A stretch of 64,000 bases of DNA from Mesorhizobium australicum WSM2073 (GTDB lineage: Bacteria; Pseudomonadota; Alphaproteobacteria; Rhizobiales; Rhizobiaceae). Below are positions 1 through 8,881 of this stretch, one piece after another. The notes beneath the pieces are model-generated. The model did not search any database, was not told the DNA's origin, and was given only the letters and a program-made list of their open reading frames with translations. The stretch covers positions 5,098,001-5,162,000 of the forward strand of contig NC_019973.1 of the NCBI RefSeq assembly GCF_000230995.2, written 5' to 3'. The position numbers and the translations under genes are program-made. Every line of letters begins with the position of its first letter. Position 1 is the first letter of the stretch.

Positions 1-581
1 TTCGTCACCAGATTGACCGTGAGGTCATCGAGGACGCGCTTGATCGCCATGCCTTCCCGCTCTTCGGGCGTCTTTTCCTGGATCGAGAGCGATTTGGAAA
101 TTCCCAAGGCGCGGTAGAAGATGTTGCCTATTGAAAAACTCGGAGTCGGAAACAGGAAGTCCGGCTTTTCGGCTAGGCCCAGTTGAAAGACCACGCGCTG
201 CGCCAAGGCCCTGCTCTTCAATTTCTCCCGGGCGGTCAGAAACGCCCGGACGTCACTGTTTTCGGAAACCACCTCAATGTCCTGGAAGACCTTTGCCGAA
301 GGGACCAGAACCTCCAGCTGCGTCGTCGCTTGATATTTGGGTGTCTGCATCATCGTCACAATGACACCGGCGACGAGGCCCGCCACGGCCATCATGACGA
401 TCAGCCAGCGATACTGGATGACATAGAACAGCAAACGGAGCGGATTGAAGCCCTCGTCCTGGGCGGCATAGTCACGGCCATACGGGCTATAATTCTGCGC
501 CCCATCGTAATAAAGATCCGCGGACAGGGCTTGGCCATGTCCGGGACCGGCAATTTGGGGCTGCCTGTTGCGATCGAGCAT
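1..581 (-). CDS. Wzz/GumC-type polysaccharide copolymerase, N-terminal part
   Basis: The gene runs off the left window edge, so only about 193 N-terminal residues are visible. A polar head rich in Gly, Tyr and Gln is followed by a membrane segment around residues 52-72 (WLIVMMAVAGLVAGVIVTMM) and then a periplasmic stretch (YQATTQLEVLVPSAKVFQDI) typical of chain-length determinant proteins. Such inner-membrane proteins control chain length and link the Wzy polymerase to the Wza exporter. It is the last visible gene of the minus-strand polysaccharide cluster, 45 bases after the Wza-type gene. Whether a C-terminal tyrosine kinase domain is fused to it cannot be seen. The ATG at 581 has only a weak upstream AGGA. 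Confidence 0.85.
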   Translation of the reverse strand, partial: MLDRNRQPQIAGPGHGQALSADLYYDGAQNYSPYGRDYAAQDEGFNPLRLLFYVIQYRWLIVMMAVAGLVAGVIVTMMQTPKYQATTQLEVLVPSAKVFQDIEVVSENSDVRAFLTAREKLKSRALAQRVVFQLGLAEKPDFLFPTPSFSIGNIFYRALGISKSLSIQEKTPEEREGMAIKRVLDDLTVNLVT

Positions 582-626
582 GGCGCAAAGTCATCCTGGT
601 TTGTCCGTGGGCCGGCCGTGCCTGTC

Positions 627-1400
627 TTATGGAATGACCGCAATGCGGGCCGCGCTCGAGGCGAGACCCAACGCGTCCTTGAGATTGTTCATCGCGATTT
701 TCGACTTCGAAGCGAAAACGACGATCACGTCGCCGCCGTAGATGCGCGGGTTGCGATTCTTGCCTGCGCGAATTTCCTCGACATTGTAGTTGGCGACCAG
801 CCTGCTCTGGCCAAAATTGCGATAGACGAAGACCTTGCCGGCGTCGCCGACAGCATTGAATCCTCCGGCGAGCGCGATCGCATCCAGCAGGGAAGCGCTG
901 CTGGACACCGGATAGATGCCTGCCCTGTCGACTTCGCCGTCGACCGTAATGCGCTGGCCTACCGATTCCTTCACGAAAATCGTCACGTCAGGCGATTGCA
1001 GATATTTTGCGCCGTACGCGGTCTCGATTTCCTTCTCGAGCTGACGAACGGTCTTGCCGGCCGCGGTCATCGCGCCAATGAGCGGAAGGGAAATCTGGCC
1101 GCTGGCATCGACCTGAACGGTCCTGTTCAAATTATCGACCTGGAAGACGCTGACTTCGAGCACGTCGTTGGCGGACAGCGGCTGCTCGCTGCCATTTTGC
1201 GTGTTTTGCGGCGCTGGCAGGTCTTTCACCACCTGCAGCGCACCACCGCCGGCAAGGGCCGTCGAAGACGATGTCGGTTGCAACGCTTCGACGGAGGCCG
1301 TCGATGATGTCGAAGAAGAGCTCGCGCAAGCAGAGAGTGCAAGCAACGCGGCCAGCGTCGGCATACCTGCATTGTTTCTGGCACGATCAAAAATGTTCAT
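627..1400 (-). CDS. Wza-type polysaccharide export lipoprotein
   Basis: A 257-residue outer-membrane polysaccharide exporter. The N-terminus is a lipoprotein signal ending in LSAC near residue 25, followed by a Ser/Thr-rich linker. Residues about 75-150 form the poly-export domain (NDVLEVSVFQVDNL, then SLPLIGAMTAAGKTVRQLE). Residues about 150-215 form one SLBB domain (QRITVDGEVDRAGIYPV, LLDAIALAGGF). It is shorter than E. coli Wza and lacks an obvious long C-terminal helix, as many rhizobial members do. Its ATG overlaps the stop of the CpsB-type gene (ATGA), so the two are probably translationally coupled. It should form the export channel with the adjacent Wzz-type protein. Confidence 0.9.
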   Translation of the reverse strand: MNIFDRARNNAGMPTLAALLALSACASSSSTSSTASVEALQPTSSSTALAGGGALQVVKDLPAPQNTQNGSEQPLSANDVLEVSVFQVDNLNRTVQVDASGQISLPLIGAMTAAGKTVRQLEKEIETAYGAKYLQSPDVTIFVKESVGQRITVDGEVDRAGIYPVSSSASLLDAIALAGGFNAVGDAGKVFVYRNFGQSRLVANYNVEEIRAGKNRNPRIYGGDVIVVFASKSKIAMNNLKDALGLASSAARIAVIP

Positions 1401-2257
1401 CCCAGAGACCCGCTCTTGAACAGCCGACCCAATCCGCCGAAACGGCTCGCGCTGCCGGCATACAATTTCTTGGTGCTCACTTTTCCAATGGGCGCGAGCA
1501 GCTGATTCTGCAATATCGCGCCCGGGCGTTTCACCGCCATATTGTAGGCTTCATCTTCGCCGCACCGATTTGCGATGGCGACCACCGCCTGGGAAAGCCC
1601 CGGCCGACGCCTCGACGGGCCGTGCGCATCGGATGCGATGATGTCCACCCTGCCTTCGTCGAGCAGCTTTTCCGAGTAGTAGAGAGCGGTCCGGCCAAAG
1701 GCTCCTACGACCGAATCCGCCGTGAGCTGGATAAGGCAGCCCAATGCGTTCAATCGCTCGACTACGTCATAGTTCGATTTGATCCAGGTCAACCGTTCAG
1801 GATGGGTCAGGATCGGAATATAGCCCGCGCCAACGAGGCGGGAAGCGAGATCCTCGAGCCGCGGCGGCAAGACGTGATGCGGTGGCTCAAAGAGGAAATA
1901 GCGCGATCCGTTCAACGTCGGCACTTTGCCGAGCTTCAGCCGGTCGGGAAGATCAGGCGAAACATGAACGTCGGCGCCGACGTAGAGGACAAGCGGGATG
2001 CTGGCGCAAGCAAGTTCCCTGACCAGCGCCTCGACTGCCTGGGCAATATTTGTCGTGCCGTTCTCATAGACGCCGGGCATGACGTGCGGGGTGCACACCA
2101 TATGCGTTGTCCCATCAGCCGCTGCCAGCCGCGCCATTTCGAGCGATTCAGCCAGACTGGAAGAGCCATCGTCGAGACCAGGCAGAATATGGGAATGCAG
2201 GTCAATCATTGGCGTTTCTGTCTGCATGGAGGCAAAGCGACGCCGCTGCCTCGACAA
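1397..2257 (-). CDS. CpsB/CapC-family PHP tyrosine phosphatase
   Basis: This metal-dependent phosphatase of the PHP fold probably dephosphorylates the polysaccharide tyrosine kinase, and so controls assembly. The PHP metal motifs are in order: DLHSHILPGLDDGS near the N-terminus, CTPHVMPGVYEN, GADVHVSPDL, ILTHPERL and ASDAHGPSRRRPGL. The length fits CpsB/Wzb-like PHP enzymes of about 250 residues. The start could be the first Met, Met11 or Met17 (MIDLHSH); the last is closest to the usual family start. It overlaps the export gene by four bases. Confidence 0.88.
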   Translation of the reverse strand: MSRQRRRFASMQTETPMIDLHSHILPGLDDGSSSLAESLEMARLAAADGTTHMVCTPHVMPGVYENGTTNIAQAVEALVRELACASIPLVLYVGADVHVSPDLPDRLKLGKVPTLNGSRYFLFEPPHHVLPPRLEDLASRLVGAGYIPILTHPERLTWIKSNYDVVERLNALGCLIQLTADSVVGAFGRTALYYSEKLLDEGRVDIIASDAHGPSRRRPGLSQAVVAIANRCGEDEAYNMAVKRPGAILQNQLLAPIGKVSTKKLYAGSASRFGGLGRLFKSGSLG

Positions 2258-2334
2258 AATACAAACGCATCACCCGCATGGCGGCGAATGACGCATTTCA
2301 CAAGCTTACGCAGAACAGGAACGCTGGGGACCGA

Positions 2335-2826
2335 CTAGCGGCTGACGGCGTCATCGTCATCCTGCAGGCCGAGAAGAAGGGCCGCGCCACCGCCAATCGC
2401 ACCGGCACCGAGGAGAACCGGCAAAACGCCGGGCTCGGAACCGGCCGGCACGACAGCGGCTTGCGGTGCATCGAACGACACGCACATACCGCCCTCGACA
2501 GGGTCGATCTGGACGGTCACATTCGCCGGAACGTTGAACGCGCAATTGGTGCCCACAACCAGGGAAGCCGAAGCTTGCGCCCCCGTCATGATGCGTGCGC
2601 CCGAATAGACCGGCGCCTCGCCATTCACACCGGTATAACCGCCAGCCTGTGACATCCGCACGTCACCCTGGACGTTGGTCAACTGGCCGACCACACTTCC
2701 CGAAACCGGTATGGCCGCAAGGCAGGAACACTGCGCTGCCTGTGCGAAAGCCGCGGACCCGGCAAACAAAACATTTCCCGCTGCGAGCGCTACAAAAGCA
2801 ATAACAACTCCAACTCGACCCGTCAT
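2335..2826 (-). CDS. Secreted FecR-like protein A with DDDDAVSR tail
   Basis: A 163-residue exported protein of unknown function. It has a signal peptide (residues 1-28, ending AFAQ), then CSC at the mature N-terminus. A FecR-like beta region follows (GDVRMSQAGGY, SGARIMTGAQASASLVVG), with two further cysteines (TNCAFNVPA, GGMCVSF). It ends in a Gly/Ala-rich hydrophobic stretch (VLPVLLGAGAIGGGAALLLG) followed by QDDDDAVSR. It is a paralogue of the next gene upstream, with the same cysteine pattern and tail. The GGGGCGGAAA before the ATG can serve as ribosome site. Its place beside the CpsB, Wza and Wzz genes suggests a cell-surface role in polysaccharide export or anchoring. That role is inferred from position only. 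Confidence 0.8.
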   Translation of the reverse strand: MTGRVGVVIAFVALAAGNVLFAGSAAFAQAAQCSCLAAIPVSGSVVGQLTNVQGDVRMSQAGGYTGVNGEAPVYSGARIMTGAQASASLVVGTNCAFNVPANVTVQIDPVEGGMCVSFDAPQAAVVPAGSEPGVLPVLLGAGAIGGGAALLLGLQDDDDAVSR

Positions 2827-2965
2827 TTCCGCCCCATCGAAACCAGCTATTCCCCGCCAGGATCGCCCACACTATTTCAACAACTACTAATGCAATATAG
2901 TTAACGAACCCATCTAAAGACACTATCGGCGCGCCGCGGCCAATCACGGCAATGGGCCACAGCCT

Positions 2966-3454
2966 TCAACGGCTGACAGCGCTGTCGTCGTCCTGCGTAG
3001 CCGCAAGCACGCCGGTCGCAAGAAGCGCACCAGAAAAAATTCCCTCGGGCGGACCGAAACCGCCGACCGCTCCGCCAGACTGCTGGATGGCGGCGGTCTG
3101 CTCGGAGCCAACCAGCTTGAGGCAGATGTTGCCCTCGACGCGAGAGACATCCAGGCTCGAACTCGCCGGCACATCCAGGTTGCAGCCGCCAACGGCCACG
3201 GACGCCGACCCCTTGGCGCCGACCACCACACGACTGCCGGAATCAAGCATATTTCCTGCCTTGGCCGGGCCGTAGCCGGCGGCCTGCGACACCATCACAT
3301 CGCCATTGACGGAAACAATGGATCCAACCGGATTTGACGCACCATGATAGGCAGTCGCGCAACTGCAAGATGCTTTCTGAGCAAATGCGGAAGCGGAACC
3401 GAAACCGACGGAAACAACAAATCCAACCACCACGGTTCTGACGATGAGATTCAT
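2966..3454 (-). CDS. Secreted FecR-like protein B with DDDSAVSR tail
   Basis: About 162 residues from the ATG at 3454, which has a good GAGAAGG ribosome site; an ORF extension to 3496 lacks one. The layout matches its neighbour: a signal peptide ending AFAQ, CSC, a FecR-like segment (GSIVSVNGDVMVSQAAGYG, SRVVVGAKGSASVAVGGC), a fourth cysteine (GNICLKL), a C-terminal hydrophobic stretch (IFSGALLATGVLAAT) and QDDDSAVSR. The two genes are 139 bases apart and probably arose by tandem duplication. The function is unknown. The conserved four-cysteine pattern suggests disulfides, and the tail could be a membrane-retention or sorting signal. Confidence 0.8.
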   Translation of the reverse strand: MNLIVRTVVVGFVVSVGFGSASAFAQKASCSCATAYHGASNPVGSIVSVNGDVMVSQAAGYGPAKAGNMLDSGSRVVVGAKGSASVAVGGCNLDVPASSSLDVSRVEGNICLKLVGSEQTAAIQQSGGAVGGFGPPEGIFSGALLATGVLAATQDDDSAVSR

Positions 3455-3879
3455 TCGTTTTGCCCTTCTCTCGAAGCCGCTCCTTGGAACTTGCAAATCA
3501 AAAGTTTATGACATCAGCGCGTAACAGTTTTTTGCCACAATTCCAACCTGTTTCGCGCCGGCGCTAGAATTTTGACTTGCCTCGTGCCTTTGGGAGCTCA
3601 CCATTTAGCAATAGCGCATGAAAAGTTCTGATTATCGCCGGCGAATTTCAGATTACCCGAAAAACAATTGAGATATCCTTTGCTCCGTGACTGCGCGCGA
3701 GCGCTCCTGATCAGACTTGGCGAACGGGAAGGTGGTTCACCATCACCGATGCAGCCACGGCAGCTTGCGCCTGGTCGGACAATCGTGGACTGGCAGCGGC
3801 TCATGAAGCCCCGGCGATCGGCCGCTAAGACGGAAATAGATCCGGTGTCAGCCGGCTCACGGCCGGCGATGGCCGCTCA
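3455..3879. other. Gap without recognised gene in polysaccharide cluster
   Basis: About 425 bases separate the FecR-like pair from the glycosyltransferase block. Short frames on both strands (for example 3598-3804 minus and 3668-3913 plus) resemble nothing recognised and lack ribosome sites. The half nearest the FecR-like gene is AT-richer and is a plausible promoter region for the export genes. The other half carries the hairpin at 3851-3867. Confidence 0.5.
3851..3867 (-). terminator. GC-rich hairpin after glycosyltransferase gene
   Basis: GCCGGC arms flank a five-base loop, starting 13 bases beyond the glycosyltransferase stop on the minus strand. There is no T-run. It may end or attenuate the glycosyltransferase transcript before the FecR-like and export genes. 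The evidence is structural only. Confidence 0.3.
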
Positions 3880-5019
3880 TCACGTTGCGGCAGCCGTAAG
3901 CTTCTCTATCTGATGCATGTAGCTCTCGACGACGATCGTTTCCGAAAACTGCCGTTCAACCTTTTTCCGGCTCTCGTTCCCCATCGCGTCCCTGGAGTGG
4001 CCGTCCATCGTCACGAAATCGATCATCCGTGCCGACAGGTCGCTGGCATCCCTGACCTTGCAAAGGAAACCGTTGACGGCATGGTCCACCACCTCCTTGC
4101 AACCGGGCACGTCCGTGGCGATCAGAGGTTTGCCCATCGCGGCCGCCTCGAGCAGTGAGCGTGGGGTACCCTCCCTGTAGGAAGGCAGGACGACACAATC
4201 GGCAGCGTCCAGGAAAGGGCGAACGTCGTCGGTGGCACCGAGATACTCGACCAAACCCTCGTCGACCCATTGCTCGATTTCGGCGCGGCTGACCGCGGTT
4301 CGGTTCTCGACATCGAGAAAGCCAAGGAGTTGGAAGCGCACCGCAGGCGCTTGGCGACGGACGAGGCGGGCAGCCTCGATGAACTCACCGACACCCTTGT
4401 CCCATAGCAGCCTAGCCACCAGCAGAAATACGATGGCACCGGACGGCGCGCGCTGGCGCGGCGACGGCGAGAAGCGCGCGAGATCGACGCCTGAGCCGGG
4501 CAGCAGCGCGGTCCGTTCCTTGCGCACGATGCGCGCGCCGACGAACAGCATCCGGTCGTCGTCGTTCTGAAAGAAGACCACCTTCGAACGGGCCAGCGCC
4601 AGGCGATAAAGGGCTTTGGCGATTCCCTGGAGAAGGCCGCCCTGGAGGAAGACAGTGCCGAGCCCTGAAACATTGTTTATGACCGGAATGCCATTCAGGT
4701 TTGCAGCCATCGAGCCGAACACGTTGGGCTTGATGGTGAAGCCTACGAACGCCAGCGGCTTCTCGCGGCGCAGGATAAGCCAGTAGCGCCACAGAAGCGC
4801 AAGGTCGCGAACAGGCGAGGTGCCGGAATTGTCGATTTCGATGTCGACGTGGCGGCAACCCATCCCTGGGATCAAGGATGAATACTCGTCCCTCGGCGCG
4901 ACGACGACGACATCATAGCCGCGCCGCCGCAACGCCTCGATCAGGCCCTTGCGGAAATTGACCACGTTCCAGGACGTGTTGATCGAGATGACAATCTTCC
5001 TTCCCACCTCGGACCCCAC
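3880..5019 (-). CDS. GT4-family glycosyltransferase
   Basis: A 379-residue GT-B fold enzyme that should add one sugar to the lipid-linked repeat unit at the cytoplasmic face. The N-terminal half carries a GT4-like fold (KIVISINTSWNVVNFRKGL, TIKPNVFGSMAANLNGIPVI). The C-terminal half has the donor-binding region (IVFLLVARLLWDKGVGEFIEAA) and the retaining-enzyme EX7E element in EGTPRSLLEAAAMGKPLIAT. The sequence resembles the group that includes PglA-like GalNAc transferases, but the donor sugar cannot be assigned. It lies 22 bases after the next glycosyltransferase gene, in the same operon. Confidence 0.88.
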   Translation of the reverse strand: MGSEVGRKIVISINTSWNVVNFRKGLIEALRRRGYDVVVVAPRDEYSSLIPGMGCRHVDIEIDNSGTSPVRDLALLWRYWLILRREKPLAFVGFTIKPNVFGSMAANLNGIPVINNVSGLGTVFLQGGLLQGIAKALYRLALARSKVVFFQNDDDRMLFVGARIVRKERTALLPGSGVDLARFSPSPRQRAPSGAIVFLLVARLLWDKGVGEFIEAARLVRRQAPAVRFQLLGFLDVENRTAVSRAEIEQWVDEGLVEYLGATDDVRPFLDAADCVVLPSYREGTPRSLLEAAAMGKPLIATDVPGCKEVVDHAVNGFLCKVRDASDLSARMIDFVTMDGHSRDAMGNESRKKVERQFSETIVVESYMHQIEKLTAAAT

Positions 5020-5041
5020 TCCCCGCCCCTCCGGATGTCCT

Positions 5042-6172
5042 TCAGCTCATCGACGCGCGCGTCCGCACGGTTCCAGTCCCAAAAGTCTCGAACAACCGCA
5101 AGATCACGTCATCATCGGCAACTGAAGAAATGCGCATGAAACATGCATCCCTTGCAAGCCGCAGGTCCTCGGGCCCGGCAATAAGCCCGGCAACCGCGCG
5201 AGCGATGTCTTGCGGGTCGTCTGGGTCAAAGTCGAACCCGGACCCCGGAGGGAGGTAATGCCTCGTGCCGCTGTCGCGCGACATCAATACGGCACATCCC
5301 GCCCAGGCGGCCTCGACGGGAGATACCGCGGCAGGTTCCGTACGCGAGGGCAATATCAAGAGATCATGGCTGGCATAGATCGAGATCATCCTGTCATGAG
5401 CTATGTTGTTTTGAAACCGAAGTCTGTCCGCCAGTCCAAGCGCTTGGGCCTCTTGCCGCAAGGCCTCACAAAAAGCCGCGTCGGAATGTGTCGCCTCCTC
5501 GCCGCACAATGTTATGGAGAATGGTGTGGACGCCGAGATCACCGCCAGTGCCCTCAGAAGCAAACTGTGCCCCTTTCGCTCCCGGTATTTTGCCACCATC
5601 AGGATTCGGGGCGGCGAATGCAACGGCCTGCCTCGCAGCGCTCCGATCCGGATCGGCTCGAAGGGATTTCCGAATGGCAGGGGCATGGCGCCTCCCGCAC
5701 CGACGGAGCCAGGATTCGACGGGAGCCGTGACGTGAAGTGCGCAATCCCGAGTTGCCGAAAGACAGCTCTGCGGATCCATGTGCCGCTCCATGCCTGAGG
5801 CCTGACATCCTCCTGATCGTAGATAACCAGCTTGCGGCCTTGCAAAATCGCACACAACGCGGCGACCCTGCAGAACCATCGCGTCACGCCGCGCACGATC
5901 ACCACATCGGGATTCTCGACCCGAAGATGTCTCCAGTAGGAAACAAGACCGGGAAAGGAAAAGGGCGAGTTTGGGATATCGCTCGGACCCATGTGCATAA
6001 CTCTTCGTGACAGCGCCGATGGTGCCACTACATTGGGAGAAACAAGTGTGTAATTCTCCGTTGCCCCTGTTTCGACGACGTCGATTGCAACGTGATGCCC
6101 GGCCGAGGTCAGTATGCGCACCCAAGGCACAACATTGGTGTGGTATCTTGGTAGGCAAAACAAGTATCTCAA
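5042..6172 (-). CDS. GT4-family glycosyltransferase, TTG start
   Basis: About 376 residues. The open frame reaches 6553, but the upstream part overlaps the flippase gene. The likely start is the TTG at 6172, which overlaps the flippase stop (TTGA) and gives an N-terminus of MRYLFCLPRYHTNVVPWVR. The donor domain is clear: PPRILMVAKYRERKGHSLLL, then LLILPSRTEPAAVSPVEAAW, which contains the EX7E pair. The middle (YDQEDVRPQAW) resembles acceptor domains of GT4 enzymes of surface polysaccharide loci. Its sugar specificity is unknown. Confidence 0.82.
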   Translation of the reverse strand: MRYLFCLPRYHTNVVPWVRILTSAGHHVAIDVVETGATENYTLVSPNVVAPSALSRRVMHMGPSDIPNSPFSFPGLVSYWRHLRVENPDVVIVRGVTRWFCRVAALCAILQGRKLVIYDQEDVRPQAWSGTWIRRAVFRQLGIAHFTSRLPSNPGSVGAGGAMPLPFGNPFEPIRIGALRGRPLHSPPRILMVAKYRERKGHSLLLRALAVISASTPFSITLCGEEATHSDAAFCEALRQEAQALGLADRLRFQNNIAHDRMISIYASHDLLILPSRTEPAAVSPVEAAWAGCAVLMSRDSGTRHYLPPGSGFDFDPDDPQDIARAVAGLIAGPEDLRLARDACFMRISSVADDDVILRLFETFGTGTVRTRASMS

Positions 6173-7515
6173 ACTGTCAGACCTGGGATATTTTCCGTGA
6201 TTCGGATCTGCTTTTTCAGCAATAATTGCGAAACCACCATCATTGCCGTGTAGACCAGCGCCGATGCGATCAGACCGGCCCAGGCGATACCCGGAATTCC
6301 GATCCACCCCGACAGGACGAACGAAAGCGGCAGGTAGACGATGAATGCCGACGCCATGATCTTGAGAAGCGGTTTTGTTCCGGCCAGAACCTGGATCAAA
6401 GGATTGAAATGCATTCCGGCCAGGCCGAGACACTCGGCCGCGAACAAGATAGCGAAAAGCAGCGAGGCATCGGCATAGGCCGAACCGGCGGCCAGAACCA
6501 CGATGAATTTTTGCAGCACGACACCGCCCGCCGCCATGCCCGCGGCGACACATGCCGAGACCATCGTGATGCGGGCGTTCAGCCTGTTTAGGCGGGACGG
6601 AGATTCTTCGTTGGACAGTCTCGCGAGTTCGGGAAAGATCACCTGGTTCAAGGGCCCAGTCAGCCGGGACATCATCGTCGCCAGACGCGACGCCACGGAA
6701 TAGGCGCCGGCGGCAACATCTCCTAAAAGACCGGCGACAAGGAACAAGGCTACATGTCGTCTAGCACTCACCAGGGTCGACAGCACACTGGTCCCGGTGG
6801 CCATGACAAGGAATGTCCAAAAGAAACGCCGCCTGGAACGGGAACGAAGCGGATTGAATAGTTTGATGTTCTCGCGTCGGGCATAGACAAGCAGCCGGAC
6901 GAACAGCGCCAGATTGTAGAGCGCACCGATCGCCGCCAACACAGCCACATAGGCGATCAGAGGCGCTTCGATGGCCCAAAGGACGAGCGAGGCAACAACC
7001 ACGGCAGCCCCCTGGGCGAGTTGATTGCCGGCAATGACGTCGTACCGCCCATTCAGGCGAAGCACGCCTTTGGGGGTGCCCGCGAGGCTGGCCAGCAAGG
7101 TGAGACTATAGATCAGCGCCAGAAGCCGATCCTGGTGGGATACGCCGATCGACTCCCCAAACAGCAGGACCCCACCAACCGCCACCGCAGTGGCGACAAC
7201 GGCCGCCGAAACGTCGAGCGCGATCCCGCATGAAGCTGCCCGGCCAAGGCGCGAGCGGGACCTGGCGGACAGCCTGATGACAGGCTGCCAACTCTCAAAC
7301 GTAGCGAGGCCGGAGATGAACGTGACATAGGCCTGGATTACGGCGAGGGTGCCAAAATCTCCGGGGCCGAGCGAGCGTGCATTGAGCGCCAACGCGATGA
7401 CGGAACACAAAGCCGCCACTCCACTTGAGGATGTGGTCATGGTGACGTCCCGAGCGACCCTGCGCGCGCGTATCCATCCAGAAGGTTTGGCTATCGCCGT
7501 CATGTCCTCAGCCAT
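6169..7515 (-). CDS. Wzx-like oligosaccharide flippase
   Basis: A polytopic membrane protein of about 448 residues from the ATG at 7515. An ATG at 7503 is also possible; a longer frame to 7647 lies inside the polymerase gene. It has about 12-14 hydrophobic segments with the layout of the MOP/MATE polysaccharide transporter family: an early conserved stretch (VTMTTSSSGVAALCSVIALALNARSLGPGDFG, shown here only as a region near residues 25-56), and a central LTGPLNQVIFPELARL. It should flip the undecaprenyl-linked repeat unit to the periplasm. The start overlaps the polymerase stop by eight bases. Confidence 0.85.
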   Translation of the reverse strand: MAEDMTAIAKPSGWIRARRVARDVTMTTSSSGVAALCSVIALALNARSLGPGDFGTLAVIQAYVTFISGLATFESWQPVIRLSARSRSRLGRAASCGIALDVSAAVVATAVAVGGVLLFGESIGVSHQDRLLALIYSLTLLASLAGTPKGVLRLNGRYDVIAGNQLAQGAAVVVASLVLWAIEAPLIAYVAVLAAIGALYNLALFVRLLVYARRENIKLFNPLRSRSRRRFFWTFLVMATGTSVLSTLVSARRHVALFLVAGLLGDVAAGAYSVASRLATMMSRLTGPLNQVIFPELARLSNEESPSRLNRLNARITMVSACVAAGMAAGGVVLQKFIVVLAAGSAYADASLLFAILFAAECLGLAGMHFNPLIQVLAGTKPLLKIMASAFIVYLPLSFVLSGWIGIPGIAWAGLIASALVYTAMMVVSQLLLKKQIRITENIPGLTV

Positions 7516-8752
7516 GGTCCCGGCGCAGGCCCCGCACTCCCGCTTCCATCGCAGGCGCTTGCGGGAAGCACTTTCGATGGACATACACCAGCCCGAATAT
7601 GAAAAGCGACACAAGGATGACCCGCTTGGCGGAGATGAACGCGCCAAGCAGTTCCTTGCGCTGGATGTAGAATGTGAGGTGGATGATCGCCACGATCAGA
7701 CCAGACTTGAGCGTCGCGCTGCGCACGTTGCGGATTATTGCTTCGATGGCGACACAGACCAGGGAAAGAATAATGACGAGCAGCGGAAATCCGGCGTATC
7801 CGAAATTTGCATAGAACTCCGCCCAGATATTTGCCGCCACACCGCCACTGTAGCCCGGAAAAAGCAGCGGCTGGACCTGCTCGTTGTAAGTACAGCCATC
7901 CTTGCCGAAGACCGCATCCGAAAATGGAATGAAAGAAAGCGGCACCAACCAGAGATTGGAACAAGGCAAGGTGTAGTTATATTTTACGACAAGGTCCAAA
8001 TGAGCCAATGTCACGAACTGCTCCAACCCGACAAGGGTGGAATCTGACAAATGGTCGAACTTTATTTTTTGGCCGACAAGCTCGAAATTCCCCGCCTTCA
8101 CCGCGGAGTAGACCGACTTGTACACTGCCAGAAAAAATAATGCTGAAAGCCCGCCAATGACATACCGTTTTCTTATCATCATCAACGGAACATTCCTGTA
8201 TCTTACATACAGTAAAGATAGGATAGTTATCGCAGCTGAGGATCTATGCCCAATATAGAGCGTTAAAATTAGTCCTAGCCAGCTCAGGGCCATAACAAGC
8301 TTGGATTTCCTCCATCCAGACAGAGCCCCAAAGACCACGCCGATGATACAAGCATTGTAAAATATATACTGAAACCGACCAGTTGACGATAAAACATCCG
8401 CCTTAGACGCGGAGAAAAGTGCCGGGTTCGCAATCGAAATTCCGCCGAAAATAATGATCATCGCGATTATTATCAACGACTCTCCTTGGCTATCTCCCTC
8501 AATTTCGAAACTCTGGCGTCTCGGAACGAAGCCAACCATCGCTGCGGCGATGCAAACCATGGAAACGGCGATGGCATACCCCGTGCCCAAATCATATGTA
8601 AAATCATACTTCCTTCCGCCAACGTCAACGTACTGAAAGCCGCCGGCAAGAAATGGAACAAAATAAAGTAGGCTCGATATAAGCAAAAGCATTTGCGGCG
8701 TAAGCGCAAAGGGTGAAACCAGGTAATCTCTTCTGACGTCCCGCGCCTTCAC
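7508..8752 (-). CDS. Wzy-like polysaccharide polymerase
   Basis: A 414-residue integral membrane protein with about 10-11 hydrophobic segments and a large loop before the last few segments (residues about 225-305, KIKFDHLSDSTLVGLEQF to CTYNEQVQPLLFPGYSGG). This layout is typical of O-antigen/capsule polymerases, which are poorly conserved in sequence, so the call rests on topology and on its place beside the flippase. The middle of the gene (about 8050-8500) is visibly AT-richer than its neighbours, a common mark of transferred polymerase genes. It should join repeat units in the periplasm. Confidence 0.8.
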   Translation of the reverse strand: MKARDVRRDYLVSPFALTPQMLLLISSLLYFVPFLAGGFQYVDVGGRKYDFTYDLGTGYAIAVSMVCIAAAMVGFVPRRQSFEIEGDSQGESLIIIAMIIIFGGISIANPALFSASKADVLSSTGRFQYIFYNACIIGVVFGALSGWRKSKLVMALSWLGLILTLYIGHRSSAAITILSLLYVRYRNVPLMMIRKRYVIGGLSALFFLAVYKSVYSAVKAGNFELVGQKIKFDHLSDSTLVGLEQFVTLAHLDLVVKYNYTLPCSNLWLVPLSFIPFSDAVFGKDGCTYNEQVQPLLFPGYSGGVAANIWAEFYANFGYAGFPLLVIILSLVCVAIEAIIRNVRSATLKSGLIVAIIHLTFYIQRKELLGAFISAKRVILVSLFIFGLVYVHRKCFPQAPAMEAGVRGLRRDHG

Positions 8753-8881
8753 CCTATTGCCTAGCTCCCAATATCCTCACGCCCGGCGGCTCACAAATCC
8801 GGCTGGTGTCTGCGGCCCTCCGAATGCCATCCGAGTGCGGTACGGCGGGCGACATGTCGTGCGGAACGGGCCTGCCGACAC

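Noticed and set aside
183..2338. Plus-strand frames (374 and 355 codons) across the export genes
   Set aside because: They cross the CpsB, Wza and Wzz genes on the other strand and have no recognisable product.
3598..3913. Short frames in the gap of the polysaccharide cluster
   Set aside because: They have no ribosome site and no recognisable product, and the plus-strand one runs into the glycosyltransferase end.
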